A DNA stretch of 33,905 nucleotides from Marinibacterium sp039179965 (GCA_039179965.1 JBCDEC010000012.1:1-33905), one strand, 5' to 3'; positions 1 to 8,910 are shown, counted from the stretch's first letter. Notes: generated from the letters alone by a model not told the origin. Made by a program: numbers and translations.

Positions 1-545
1 ACTTCCGGCTGGATCTGGTGGCCGACAACCCGCGGGGACGTCACTTGCTGGAAAAGGTGGCCGAGATGTCGGATTGGCATACCCGCGGAGACCGAGCGCT
101 TGGGTTGTCTTTCGCGGGTTATAGTTCGTCCATGGCCGCGGGTGTCGCCGAGATCGAAGTGCAAGCCGACTTTGATGAAATTCGAGTGACGAAGTTCTGG
201 GCCGCCATTGACGCGGGCCTGATTGTCACTCCCGACAACGCCCGCAATCAGATCGAAGGCGGCATTGTCTTCGGCATCTCCATGGCGCTGAGCGAAAAAA
301 TCGACATCGAGAACGGCGAGGTCGTGCAAAGCAATTTTTGGGACTATGAAATTACGCGCGCGGCCCAAGTGCCTGAAATCGAGATTTACATGGCAAAGGT
401 CGACGCTCCACCCGTCGGTGTCGGCGAGGTGGGCACACCGATGGTGCCGGCGGCGATCGCCAACGCGTTTTATGCAGCTCATGGCAAACGGTTGCGACAC
501 ATGCCGTTTACGCCAGACCGCGTTGCCGAAGCGATGGACGCATGA
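1..545 (+). CDS. Molybdopterin-binding subunit of a xanthine dehydrogenase-family hydroxylase (IorB-like), 3' part
   Basis: The reading frame is open from the left edge (codons from base 3) to a TGA at 543-545, so this is the C-terminal part (about 180 residues) of a larger protein. It matches the end of isoquinoline 1-oxidoreductase beta-type subunits: a stretch resembling AAIDAGLIVTPDNARNQIEGG, the following FGISMALSE, and near the end VGVGEVGTP, whose Glu corresponds to the conserved active-site Glu of the molybdenum hydroxylase family. Such subunits hold the molybdopterin-cytosine dinucleotide cofactor and usually pair with a small [2Fe-2S] subunit and a periplasmic c-type cytochrome, which would lie upstream outside the window. 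The family oxidises aldehydes or N-heterocycles; the substrate cannot be told. The GTG at 18 is internal, not a start. Confidence 0.88.
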   Translation, partial: FRLDLVADNPRGRHLLEKVAEMSDWHTRGDRALGLSFAGYSSSMAAGVAEIEVQADFDEIRVTKFWAAIDAGLIVTPDNARNQIEGGIVFGISMALSEKIDIENGEVVQSNFWDYEITRAAQVPEIEIYMAKVDAPPVGVGEVGTPMVPAAIANAFYAAHGKRLRHMPFTPDRVAEAMDA

Positions 546-1030
546 GAGCAGGGAGACAGGGTTCGCCATGGGCCGTCGCACACATGATCAATGTCGAAGT
601 TCCCGTGTTTTCTGATGTTGGAACACGTCCCAGCGGCAGCAACTCTGGTCAAATGCCGTCCTTCCATGCAGACGCTTTGGATAACCATATGCGCGACCTT
701 CCGGACCTAAAGCCGAATGATCCGAAGGCGGGTTGGCGAAACTTGCTTCGACTGCGACCCGTGCGACGTCCAAACGAATGCCCCATTGGTTACGCGCGGC
801 CCTCCCCCCTTTTTGTGCAAGCAGAAGCGTTTGAAACTTTGGCGCTTCCTAACACTAAACAATGCTGGTGATCCGAGCTTGGTGATTTGCATCGTACGTT
901 CAGGCCTATTCGACCACAAAATTTGGATGCGCTGGACAAGGGCAATCGCAAGATTTCGGAACAGCGCAATCATGGAAGACCGCACTGGCACAGAGCGTAT
1001 TTTGGTGCGCATTACGTCAAGGAGAACCCT
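546..1030. other. Intergenic stretch with no convincing gene
   Basis: About 485 bases separate the hydroxylase stop from the next start. Short open frames exist on both strands, but none has a family-like protein, a plausible ribosome binding site and sensible composition together. A C-run followed by a T-run lies near 806-816, and AT-richer sequence around 828-862 could carry the promoter of the next gene; no well-matched -35/-10 pair was found. The only firm signal is the AAGGAGAA ribosome binding site at about 1019-1026 belonging to the gene at 1031. Confidence 0.5.
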
Positions 1031-2257
1031 ATGAGCACGTCTACTTCCGCATTCAAACGACTCGCTGCATCCACCCTCGCGCTTGCGGCTCTGATTTCTC
1101 CGGGACTGGCTCATAGTCAGCCGAACTCGGCAGGGTCTCTGACCTTTGGCCCCGGTAACACGCTCTTTGTGGGCGATACGTTCGGCGACCGGATATTTGC
1201 TTTCGACCTCTCAGACGTCTTGTCAGACCAATCGGGTTACCCTCTTGGGCGGGCTGAGACCTTTGAAGGACGCGCAATTGTCGCTGATCTCAAGGCAGAG
1301 CTTGGAGCGAAAGTGTCGGCGCCTGCAAGTCAGATCGCGATCAACGATGTCACCGTGCATTCTGGCACCGGTCAGATCTTTGTCTCCGCCAGTCGCGGAT
1401 TGGGGCCAGATGCACTGCCCATTCTGGCTACGGTGGACGATGGGGCCTTGCGCGTGCTCGATTTGGCGCGTTTGCCGTCGACGGTACATATGCTCGAAAC
1501 ACCCGTCGCCGACGGAAGTCTAGAATTCGGTCAGCTGACCCGAAGCTACGCAATCACCGACATTGACTATTTTGACGGCGAGATTTTCGTGGCAGGCGTG
1601 TCCGGTGAAAGTTTCAACTCCACGCTGCGCCGGGTACCGTTCCCATTCGGCAGTGCCAGCGAAACCGAGACGCAAATTGAGATTTGGCATGCGGTCCACG
1701 GTCAATGGGAAACCCGCGCCCCGATCATCGCACAGACAATCGCCATCCTCGACGGAGTTGAGACGCTTGTTGCGGTTTATGCCTGCACACCGCTGGTGCG
1801 CATTCCATTGAGCGATCTGCGCGATGGTGCCGAAGTGCGCGGTGAGATGATTGGCGAGCTTGGGTACGGAAACTCGCCCATAGATCTGGTCCCCTTCACC
1901 AATGCCTTTGACGGCGCGCCGAATATTCTGGTCACCCACACACATCGGTCTGCCAACCAGATCGCACTGGCCGATATTGCGTCGGCTGACCCCATGCCCG
2001 TCGAAGTGCCCATGAACTTTGGCCCCGATGGTCTGGTTGGCCAGCCTGTTCCTCTGAGCGGCGCGCAACATCTGGCGATGATCAATGACAGTTGGGCCGT
2101 GATCGTGCGCCCAGATCCCGAGAACCCAGATGTCCTGCAATTGCGCAGCCTGCTGGCGCCATTCTTTTTCGATCGCACAGAACACATGGTGGAAATGAAC
2201 TGGCCCGGTGCGCCTGACCCCTACGGGTACCGCAACTTTCCTCCGTTGGACCTTTGA
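1031..2257 (+). CDS. Exported protein of unknown function, beta-propeller-like
   Basis: This encodes 408 residues. The frame is open further upstream to about 887, but ATG 1031 is chosen because AAGGAGAA sits 4-5 bases before it and because the protein then begins with a clear signal peptide (positive residues, LAASTLALAALI core, cleavage near AHS-Q). The mature part has repeated strand-turn segments of the kind LTFGPGNTLFVGDTFGDRIFAFDL, suggesting a periplasmic beta-propeller fold. There are no haem-binding CxxCH motifs and only one Cys (in VYACTPLVR). No enzymatic motif was recognised. The next gene starts one base after this stop, so the two are almost certainly co-translated and may act together at the cell surface or in the periplasm. 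Function is unknown. Confidence 0.72.
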   Translation: MSTSTSAFKRLAASTLALAALISPGLAHSQPNSAGSLTFGPGNTLFVGDTFGDRIFAFDLSDVLSDQSGYPLGRAETFEGRAIVADLKAELGAKVSAPASQIAINDVTVHSGTGQIFVSASRGLGPDALPILATVDDGALRVLDLARLPSTVHMLETPVADGSLEFGQLTRSYAITDIDYFDGEIFVAGVSGESFNSTLRRVPFPFGSASETETQIEIWHAVHGQWETRAPIIAQTIAILDGVETLVAVYACTPLVRIPLSDLRDGAEVRGEMIGELGYGNSPIDLVPFTNAFDGAPNILVTHTHRSANQIALADIASADPMPVEVPMNFGPDGLVGQPVPLSGAQHLAMINDSWAVIVRPDPENPDVLQLRSLLAPFFFDRTEHMVEMNWPGAPDPYGYRNFPPLDL

Positions 2258-2258
2258 A

Positions 2259-3290
2259 ATGCTGCGTTTGATTTGCCTTGTCGCGTCGCTCTTCGCCCTG
2301 GCTTCCAGCCCACCGTCTTTGGCAGATACTGCCTGGCGCTTGGCGGAGGACCGAAAGGCCATTCTTGTCTGGTCTGAGGCACCGAGTGCGGCGGAGCTCC
2401 GGCTGGGTGGTCAAAGCATGGGTGTTGCGCTCCTGATTGAGCGCGACCAGGCAGGGCACATCGTGCTGCGCTCCACCTGGCCCCTCATGGCCGGTCAGGC
2501 ATACGATCTGCATCTTGATGGCGCGTCCGGTCCTCTGACCATCCCGATCTCGGTTCCGGCAGACAAGACCGTTGGCCAAGTGGGCGTGTCGCAAGTGGCG
2601 CCGTCTGGGGACCATTGGCCAGCCAATACGCTGCGGTTTCACATCTCTTTTGCAACCCCGATGGCGCGTGGTCAGGTTGAGGACTTTGTCTCCTTGATTG
2701 ACGCGGCTGGACGCACAGTACCGCGCGCTTTTCTGAACCTTGGCGTTGAGCTTTGGTCAGCGGATCAAAAACGTCTGACGGTCATGTTCGATCCCGGGCG
2801 GTTGAAGCGCGGTGTGGGCCCAAATGCAAAGTTGGGCGCGCCGTTGGTCGAGGGCGAAACCTATGCAATTCGGGTGTCCGCAAGCATGGCAGATGCAACC
2901 AACCGCCCCCTATCCTCGACCACCGAACATTGGTTTGTTGCTGGGCCGGCTGAGCACCGATCGCTGAATGCAACAGACTGGCTTTTGTCCCGCACGTCCA
3001 ATGAGATCCGAGTGCGGTTTGACCGATCGATGGATACGCAATCTGTGGTGTCGATGCTCCGCTTGCGCGAAGTCGGCGGTGACCTCGTTGCGAAGCAGTC
3101 TGTCTTTGTCGGCAATTCGCTGATCTGGCATTGGCCTGGCATGGACCCGGACAAGGACTTCGAACTTGTCGTTGGGCCGGGTCTCGAAGACGTTTCAGGG
3201 AACACGATCTGCGCTCCGTTCGATGCACCTCTGCGCACCGGGCAAACTTGTCGGACAGGGCTCGTGCTCCCTATTCCACATCCGCGTTGA
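2259..3290 (+). CDS. Exported protein with two Ig-like (SbsA/Big_5-type) domains
   Basis: The protein has 343 residues. The frame extends to 2208 inside the previous gene, but ATG 2259 gives a proper signal peptide (MLRLICLVASLFALASS, cleavage near SLA-D) and lies one base after the preceding TGA, fitting translational coupling. After a short N-terminal domain (about 20-120) come two stretches typical of bacterial Ig-like domains: LRFHISFATPM at about 125 and IRVRFDRSMDTQSV at about 250, the latter ending in DVSGNTI, a hallmark of SbsA-type Ig domains (strand, D.S.N turn). Two late Cys (in NTICAP and GQTCRTG) could form a disulfide. Such domains mediate binding or structural roles outside the cytoplasm. 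It is likely a partner of the upstream propeller-like protein; no enzymatic role is visible. Confidence 0.7.
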   Translation: MLRLICLVASLFALASSPPSLADTAWRLAEDRKAILVWSEAPSAAELRLGGQSMGVALLIERDQAGHIVLRSTWPLMAGQAYDLHLDGASGPLTIPISVPADKTVGQVGVSQVAPSGDHWPANTLRFHISFATPMARGQVEDFVSLIDAAGRTVPRAFLNLGVELWSADQKRLTVMFDPGRLKRGVGPNAKLGAPLVEGETYAIRVSASMADATNRPLSSTTEHWFVAGPAEHRSLNATDWLLSRTSNEIRVRFDRSMDTQSVVSMLRLREVGGDLVAKQSVFVGNSLIWHWPGMDPDKDFELVVGPGLEDVSGNTICAPFDAPLRTGQTCRTGLVLPIPHPR

Positions 3291-3333
3291 CGCAGATGCG
3301 CTTTTGTCCGTGCGGCACCTCATCGTGCCGGGC

Positions 3334-4251
3334 CTACTTCAAAACCTCTTTGCGATAGGCACCGGGGGTGGTGTCCAGTCTTTTGCGGAACACATCGGTC
3401 ATATGCGCTTGGCTCGAAAAACCGACAGCATAGGCGACATCCGCCAGGGAGAGTTGGGGGTCGGCCAACATCTCGCGCGCGTAAACAACCCGACGTTCGA
3501 TGATGTACTGATAGGGGCTCATGGACATCGTCGCGCCAAAAGCGCGATTGAAATGGTAGACACTCATGGACAGCAGACGCGCAAGATCGGCCAAGCTCAG
3601 TTGCTCCGCAAGATGCGCATCCACATAGTCGCAGACTTGACTGACTTGCCGCGCAGAGAGCGCCAAGCGCGGCGCAACTTTTGGTGCCTCAAGCGAGGCG
3701 ATCACGTTGAGGAGAATCGCAAGCCCCAATGTTTCCCCATAGATATACGTGCGGCGATCAGGCGACAAAAGGAACCGGCGCATCATTTGGGCAAGGTTCG
3801 GAATGTCCGGATGCTGCAGGTCTGGCACAATCCGCAAATCGTTCGGAACGCGCCCAGCCGCGTCCAAGGCTTCCGCTACGCTGCCACTGCTGACGCAGAA
3901 TGCAAGAAACTCTGCATTCACTGCGCCGGTTATGGCCTTGATGACGCTGCCCTTGGGCGAGACGGTCACAGAGCCGGGAACAAGACTGCGACTGATCATC
4001 TTGTCCGACGAAATTGCGATGTCGTAGTCACGGCGTCCAAGCTGCAGCGAAAAGATGAAATCCGGACACTCGAAATTCGCGGCGAACGGATCGGCGGTGT
4101 TGAGATCAACGATCATGGCCGGCGTTTCGAAACGGCTTCCGAGGCAAGGCATCCCCGGTTCAGGTGGATCTTCAAGCGACCGTCGCCGTCGCAGGACATG
4201 TTTCTGCGGCGCGAGGATCGGTGATCCATTTTGGGTCCGTTGCGCCTGCAT
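3334..4251 (-). CDS. AraC-family transcriptional regulator (second of a tandem pair)
   Basis: This 305-residue protein has an unassigned N-terminal sensing domain (about 1-200) and a C-terminal AraC DNA-binding domain (about 205-303). The first helix-turn-helix lies at LSLADLARLLSMSVYHFNRAF and the second at LSLADVAYAVGFSSQAHMTDVFR, followed by the PGAYR signature. ATG 4251 lies 3 bases after the stop of the upstream AraC gene, so the two form one transcription unit. The C-terminal halves of the two proteins share the SSQAHMT-VFR-TPG-YR pattern and are paralogous, while the N-terminal domains have diverged. It converges with the Ig-like gene, with 43 bases between stops. Its likely targets include itself or the divergent hydrolase gene, by position only. 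Confidence 0.9.
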   Translation of the reverse strand: MQAQRTQNGSPILAPQKHVLRRRRSLEDPPEPGMPCLGSRFETPAMIVDLNTADPFAANFECPDFIFSLQLGRRDYDIAISSDKMISRSLVPGSVTVSPKGSVIKAITGAVNAEFLAFCVSSGSVAEALDAAGRVPNDLRIVPDLQHPDIPNLAQMMRRFLLSPDRRTYIYGETLGLAILLNVIASLEAPKVAPRLALSARQVSQVCDYVDAHLAEQLSLADLARLLSMSVYHFNRAFGATMSMSPYQYIIERRVVYAREMLADPQLSLADVAYAVGFSSQAHMTDVFRKRLDTTPGAYRKEVLK

Positions 4252-4254
4252 TTA

Positions 4255-5163
4255 TCAATGGTGCGTCAGACTGCGATAGGTGCCCGGTGTGACCCCAAGT
4301 TTCCTGCGAAAGACGTTGGTCATGTGCGCCTGACTTGAAAAACCTGTGGCATAGGCAACTTCGGCAAGGGTTGCTGACGTGGTGCTCATCAGCACGCGTG
4401 CCCGGCCAATTCGGCGCTCCATCACGTATTGATGCGGGCTCAGGCCGGTAGACTCCTTGAAGGCGCGTGCGAAATGGTAGGGCGACATGTCAATCGCCTC
4501 CGCCATGTTCGTGAGACCGAAGTTTGCGTCGAGATGCGTTTCAATGAGTTCCGTGAGAATGTTCAAACGACGCTCATCGAGCCGTCCGCTCCGTTTCTCG
4601 TCCAATTTGGTGCCAGACAAGGTTTCCAGGATATCCGTCAGCACCAACGCAGCGAGCGACTCTGCTGCGAGCTGGCCCTGTATCAAACCTGACAGGTGCA
4701 GCTTTCGCAGATACGGGGCGAGCGTACTGGCCTTGGGCGTGGGCAATGACCCGAATGAGCGTAGTTCGACCGGCAGGGATGCCATGCTCAGGTCTTGGGA
4801 GATCCCCTCCCGCAGAGCTGGGTCAATGATGAATGCGATCATCTCGCAGGCATGCGAGCGGTTCGCCACGTAGCATTCAACACCCTTCCAGTGGACGTTC
4901 ATGTGTCCCAATGAGGATTCGGTGAAAGTAATCTTTTCGCTGTCAAAGGACCGCCTCCAGGTCGAGAACCCGAGCGGAACCGTGATGACGTCGCAGTCTG
5001 AGACGAAATTTACCTCAATCGGACGGGCCGGTATGAGGTCGATGGCGACGCGTTCATATGCGACGCGATCGCCGATATCCGGGGCTGTCGGCATCCGCTT
5101 GTGTCGGGTGCCATGCTGAAGAAACGCCGCTTCATTCATGGAGCTGCACACCTTGAAAGGCAT
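4255..5163 (-). CDS. AraC-family transcriptional regulator (first of a tandem pair)
   Basis: It encodes 302 residues from ATG 5163, or 294 if translation starts at ATG 5139, which has an AAGGTG about 9 bases upstream and is an attractive alternative. The C-terminal ~100 residues form the AraC domain, with helix-turn-helix units at FGLTNMAEAIDMSPYHFARAF and ATLAEVAYATGFSSQAHMTNVF and the closing TPGTYR. The N-terminal part resembles cupin-like sensing domains of orphan AraC regulators and no ligand can be named. It is transcribed away from the exported hydrolase at 5455, leaving about 290 bases for divergent promoters. The pair may form homo- or heterodimers with different inducers (inference). 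Confidence 0.88.
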   Translation of the reverse strand: MPFKVCSSMNEAAFLQHGTRHKRMPTAPDIGDRVAYERVAIDLIPARPIEVNFVSDCDVITVPLGFSTWRRSFDSEKITFTESSLGHMNVHWKGVECYVANRSHACEMIAFIIDPALREGISQDLSMASLPVELRSFGSLPTPKASTLAPYLRKLHLSGLIQGQLAAESLAALVLTDILETLSGTKLDEKRSGRLDERRLNILTELIETHLDANFGLTNMAEAIDMSPYHFARAFKESTGLSPHQYVMERRIGRARVLMSTTSATLAEVAYATGFSSQAHMTNVFRRKLGVTPGTYRSLTHH

Positions 5164-5415
5164 TTGAGTCCCCGACCCTCAGTCGGCGATGGATTGTGCA
5201 CATCACTCGTCTCAGTTCATCGTCTTGCGTTCGGATTCCATTCCCCGACTCATTTTGGCCGGTAGAGCAGCAGAATTCTACCAGCAGGTCAGCCGTGACT
5301 TATTTCAAAAAATTGCTGTTCTGGGCGGTTCGCATCGGTTGGTGACGCAAGAATTTGAAGCGAAAGCGAACCTGAAAGACCCGTCGGCCTGGAGCATGCA
5401 TCCTTGGACGCGCGC

Positions 5416-5438
5416 AACGGGCGCATCGCGCGCCCGTT
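5416..5438 (+). promoter_or_regulatory. Perfect 9-bp inverted repeat just upstream of the hydrolase ribosome binding site
   Basis: AACGGGCGC (5416-5424) and GCGCCCGTT (5430-5438) are perfect inverse complements separated by ATCGC. The repeat ends about 4 bases before the AGGAG (5443-5447) of the gene at 5455. In RNA this is a strong GC stem directly in the leader. In DNA it could be an operator in the AraC/hydrolase divergent region. No T-run follows, so a classic terminator is unlikely. Confidence 0.55.
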
Positions 5439-5454
5439 CAACAGGAGATCATGT

Positions 5455-6384
5455 ATGACACGTTGCTTCAGTCTGATGGCGGCCGTTTGTGCCGCGCTCG
5501 CCATATTGCCCCACTCGGCCTTCGCCGACGCCCCCAGCGAACCAACCCGCTTTCTCGAAGCCGACGGTATCCGCTATGCCTATCGGGACCTAGGAGCAGA
5601 CAACCCCGGCACTCCATTGATCTTGATCACCCGCTATCGCGCGAACATGGATGATTGGGATCCTGCATTCCTTGACGCGCTCGCAAACCACCGCAGGGTG
5701 ATCGCCTTCAACCAGGCGGGCATATCATCCTCCGGTGGAAGCGTGCCGGGAACGATCAAAGGTATGGCCGCAGATGTGGCTGCCTTTGCCAATGCGATGA
5801 GCTTTGAAGCAGTCGACATCCTGGGATGGTCGATGGGTGGGTTTACAGCCCAGGCGGTTGCGGTTGATTACCCGGACTTGGTCCGAAAGGTGGTTCTGAT
5901 CGGCACCGGGCCGGCGGCGTCCGACCATACCCCGGGCCCCAAAGACGGCGTCTTTGACGTGGCCGTCAAACCTAGCCGGGCGGATGGAAAAACAACCTAT
6001 GCAGATGAAGACCGCGCGTATCTTTTCTTTGCCGATGACCCCAAGAGCAAAGCCCGGGCGCAGGCGTCCTTTGATCGGATCGATGCGGCACGCCGGGACG
6101 ATGAGCCGGTCACGGGACATTCAGTCATGCAAACGCAAACAGGCGCTATTCAGGATTTCTGGTTCAATACGGACAATGGGTACTTTGACGGGTTGTCCGG
6201 CGTCGACGACCCGGTTCTGATCATCAACGGTGACAACGACGCATTCTTTACCGTCCAAGCGCAAGCAGTCCTCTTTTCCGAACTGCCAAATGCCCAATTG
6301 GCGATTTTCCCTGCCGCCGGTCACGGACCGCAACATCAACATCCGAATGCCGTTGCCGAGACAATTGATCGCTTCCTTGATTGA
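5455..6384 (+). CDS. Exported alpha/beta hydrolase
   Basis: The protein has 309 residues. The frame opens at 5404, but ATG 5455 is preceded by AGGAG at 7-base spacing and yields a signal peptide (residues 1-24, cleavage near AFA-DA). The nucleophile elbow is GWSMG with Ser126; the acid is probably the Asp in INGDNDAFF, and the catalytic His lies in AAGHGPQHQHP near the C-terminus. A YRANMDDWDP segment after the first strands is typical of this hydrolase subfamily. The location is inferred to be periplasmic or extracellular, which is unusual for the family, most members of which are cytoplasmic. Substrate is unknown (ester, lactone or haloperoxidase-type are possible). It is divergent from two AraC regulators, a common arrangement for local control, and has a hairpin at each end of its transcript. 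Confidence 0.85.
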   Translation: MTRCFSLMAAVCAALAILPHSAFADAPSEPTRFLEADGIRYAYRDLGADNPGTPLILITRYRANMDDWDPAFLDALANHRRVIAFNQAGISSSGGSVPGTIKGMAADVAAFANAMSFEAVDILGWSMGGFTAQAVAVDYPDLVRKVVLIGTGPAASDHTPGPKDGVFDVAVKPSRADGKTTYADEDRAYLFFADDPKSKARAQASFDRIDAARRDDEPVTGHSVMQTQTGAIQDFWFNTDNGYFDGLSGVDDPVLIINGDNDAFFTVQAQAVLFSELPNAQLAIFPAAGHGPQHQHPNAVAETIDRFLD

Positions 6385-6388
6385 CCGT

Positions 6389-6424
6389 CATGACCGCCGG
6401 TGCCGTGCAGGCCCGGCGGTCATG
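6389..6424 (+). terminator. Perfect 12-bp hairpin after the hydrolase gene
   Basis: CATGACCGCCGG (6389-6400) pairs without mismatch with CCGGCGGTCATG (6413-6424) across a 12-base loop, starting 5 bases after the hydrolase stop. No U-run follows (CAAATAGG). It fits a transcript 3'-end stabiliser or a non-canonical terminator between convergent genes. The following ~296 bases up to the MscS gene hold no convincing gene. Confidence 0.6.
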
Positions 6425-6720
6425 CAAATAGGTTCACCGGACTCGTCAATATTGGCCGCGTCCGGCGCTATTCTATTTCGACTACGCCAAACGCTATGCG
6501 CGACCAAAACATCGACCCTGCCGGGCGAAGCCGTTCTCAAGCATCGGTGCGCCAAGTCGGCAAAGTCAGACCCGCTCGGGGATCAGGCGGGCAATCCAAA
6601 GGGCGACCAAATCAGGCATTTCGACCGATGGGCACAAGGCGGCGCCCCGCCCGGCGCGTCCTCTCCAATTGGGCATTGGACCAAGGGACAAACCGTGCAA
6701 CCGGTTCAAAAAAAGACCCT

Positions 6721-8910
6721 TCAGGTCATAGGTTGTTCCGCCGAAGCCGCCTCGGAGGCGGCCGCATTGATGGCGTCTCTTCGCTCGGCCGGCGTGGCAT
6801 CCTCATTGACTCGGACGGTGACCTCGCGGTTGGCAAAGCGAATACCCGCCTCCTCAAAGGCTGCGCGGATGCGGTGCAACAGTTCGCGGCGGATGGTGAA
6901 TTGTTTGCCCGGGGTGGCCTTGAACTTGACCCGCAGGATCATGGCGCTGTCTTCCATCTGGATCACACCCTGTGACTTGGGCGGTTCAAGCAGACCCTCA
7001 CCGACGAGTTCATCTTCCATGAACTCCGCACCAATCCGTTTGACAATCTTTTTGACTTCCTGGGGATCGGTATCGAACGTCAGGCGCAAAGGCAGTTTCA
7101 TGATCACCCAGTCGCGCGAGTAGTTGGTCAGCGTCGCGATGTCTCCAAACGGAATGGTGTGGACAGCGCCCAGATGATGGCGCAACTGCAGACTGCGCAC
7201 CGAAATGCGTTCCACCGTACCTTTGGCGGCGCCGAGATCGATGTATTCGCCGCGGCGAAAGGCGTCGTCGATCAAGAAGAACACGCCTGACACCACGTCC
7301 TTGACCAGCGTTTGCGCCCCGAACCCAATGGCCAGCCCGATCACACCGGCGCCAGCCACCAGCGGGCCGACGTTGACGCCCAGGCTGGAGAGCGCGGCGA
7401 ACAGACAGGTCACGCCGATGACCACAAGCGCCGTCGAGCGCAGCAATGGAAGCAGGGTTGCGGTGCGGCTGGCGCCCAGACCGCCTTCTGCATCTCCGCT
7501 CTCATCGTCTTCATCCATGGGATGCTCGGCCGCGACGCGCACATCGATGATCGTGCGCAGAAAGTCCCAGATGGCCCAGCCTATGATGGCCGTCAGACAA
7601 ACGTTGACAATGGTTTGCACCGTCCGCCCCGTCGCGCCGCTTGCCGCAAGCGCTGCCGGATCCAGACCCCAGGTTGACAGGACAATGAGCAGGCCGGCCG
7701 CGAACAGAAGCGCGCGGGCCGTGTTGCCGATGGCCAGTTTTATCGCATTGTCCATGGTCTGGGCGCGCAGGTAGTGGACCAGAATCCGGTAACTGACCCA
7801 GAGCCCAAGGAACACCAGCATGGTGACGAATATGTTTGTGGCGACGATGTCGACATTGCCGCTCACCAATGCGCCGCCGGAGAAGATCACCCAGGTCAAC
7901 AGGAACGCGACTGCAGTGATGGCGGCCCAGTTGCGCGACAACATGGCGACAAGTGAGCGGTCTTCGAGTGTCGGCAACAGGTCGATTGTGGCGCGGTGGA
8001 TCCAGTAGGTTCCCGTCAGCGCCATTGTAATCCACAGGATGCCAAGCAGCATGGTCAGCAGATCCGGCGTTCCGGCAGGCGCGCCGAACTGTGCCATGAC
8101 ATCGGATGTGGTGGTTTCGAACATCCAGAGACTGGACAGCCCGATCACCACCCAGTGGACCCGCCGCGTTGCCTCATCGCTGAGTGCGACAAGCCGGTAG
8201 ATCGGCCAGGATCGCGGGAACATGATGTCCACAACGGATCGGACAATCAGCACCACCGTAACGACGGCCACATAGCTTGAAACAAAGAAGCGGATATCCG
8301 GATTGTGGAAGACCAGGTAGAGCACCGCCATGGCCGTCAGCGCAAATGCTACAGAGCCCGACAGGGAAATGATCAGGACAAAAGCTGCATCCACGATTGT
8401 TGACACCGAGCTGTAAGCGCCTTTTCCAAGGTTGCGCTCACCAATCGCGACCTGGCGCACGTCGCCCCGCCGACGCCAGTAGTGGCGTACGATACCGCCT
8501 GCCGCGAGGCTGATGGCGAGCGCCAGAAAGGCCCGGCCAACACCGCCGGCATCGGACAGCCGCGTAAAGATCACGCCAATGCCGGCCCCAAGCTCGGGCA
8601 GTTTGGCGAACAGAGCGGCGGCGTTGGTCATCAGTGTTTCGCCAATGTCGCGACTGTTGGTCAGAAACCCATCGCTCTGGATCGCCTCCTCGGTCCTGCG
8701 GGCCGCGAATTCTGCAATCAGGATTTCGCGCACCTGCTCATCGCTCAGCCGCCCCAGCATGGCCTGGAACTCGGCTTCCGTGAGGTTTTTGGCCGACAAA
8801 TCAACGCCGGTGTCCTGAGCGTGGGCGGCGGGCGCCAGGACCAGCGTGACCAATAGCAGCCCCAAGGCCCAAAGCCGCGCGCTCAGTCGATCGGTCGATT
8901 TATGGATCAT
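6721..8910 (-). CDS. Large MscS-family mechanosensitive channel
   Basis: This 729-residue protein is an inner-membrane channel thought to open under membrane tension to release solutes in osmotic downshock. The frame is open far upstream, but ATG 8910 gives a signal peptide (residues 1-32, ending AAHAQ) with AAGGGA 5 bases before it. A periplasmic helical region (about 35-120) is followed by roughly eight to ten hydrophobic helices between 120 and 510. The MscS core at about 485-710 has the pore helix (GPLVAGAGVIGLAIGFGAQ, 515-533), then VKDVVSGVFFLIDD and the beta domain with RGEYIDLG. A run of acidic residues (PMDEDDESGDAEGG, 464-477) precedes the core. It is much larger than E. coli MscS (286 residues), so it belongs to the YbdG/YbiO-type multi-TM class. 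It stands alone, converging on the hydrolase. Confidence 0.9.
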   Translation of the reverse strand: MIHKSTDRLSARLWALGLLLVTLVLAPAAHAQDTGVDLSAKNLTEAEFQAMLGRLSDEQVREILIAEFAARRTEEAIQSDGFLTNSRDIGETLMTNAAALFAKLPELGAGIGVIFTRLSDAGGVGRAFLALAISLAAGGIVRHYWRRRGDVRQVAIGERNLGKGAYSSVSTIVDAAFVLIISLSGSVAFALTAMAVLYLVFHNPDIRFFVSSYVAVVTVVLIVRSVVDIMFPRSWPIYRLVALSDEATRRVHWVVIGLSSLWMFETTTSDVMAQFGAPAGTPDLLTMLLGILWITMALTGTYWIHRATIDLLPTLEDRSLVAMLSRNWAAITAVAFLLTWVIFSGGALVSGNVDIVATNIFVTMLVFLGLWVSYRILVHYLRAQTMDNAIKLAIGNTARALLFAAGLLIVLSTWGLDPAALAASGATGRTVQTIVNVCLTAIIGWAIWDFLRTIIDVRVAAEHPMDEDDESGDAEGGLGASRTATLLPLLRSTALVVIGVTCLFAALSSLGVNVGPLVAGAGVIGLAIGFGAQTLVKDVVSGVFFLIDDAFRRGEYIDLGAAKGTVERISVRSLQLRHHLGAVHTIPFGDIATLTNYSRDWVIMKLPLRLTFDTDPQEVKKIVKRIGAEFMEDELVGEGLLEPPKSQGVIQMEDSAMILRVKFKATPGKQFTIRRELLHRIRAAFEEAGIRFANREVTVRVNEDATPAERRDAINAAASEAASAEQPMT

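Noticed and set aside
542..871. Open frame of 109 codons after the molybdenum hydroxylase gene
   Set aside because: It has no recognisable family, no good ribosome binding site and irregular composition; it overlaps other equally open frames.
1520..2362. Long open frames on the minus strand opposite the exported propeller-like gene
   Set aside because: They are antisense shadows of a high-GC gene: no ribosome binding site and low-complexity, Arg/His-rich translation.
5189..5458. 89-codon frame between the AraC genes and the hydrolase
   Set aside because: It overlaps the leader hairpin and the hydrolase start, has no family resemblance, and is probably noncoding control DNA.
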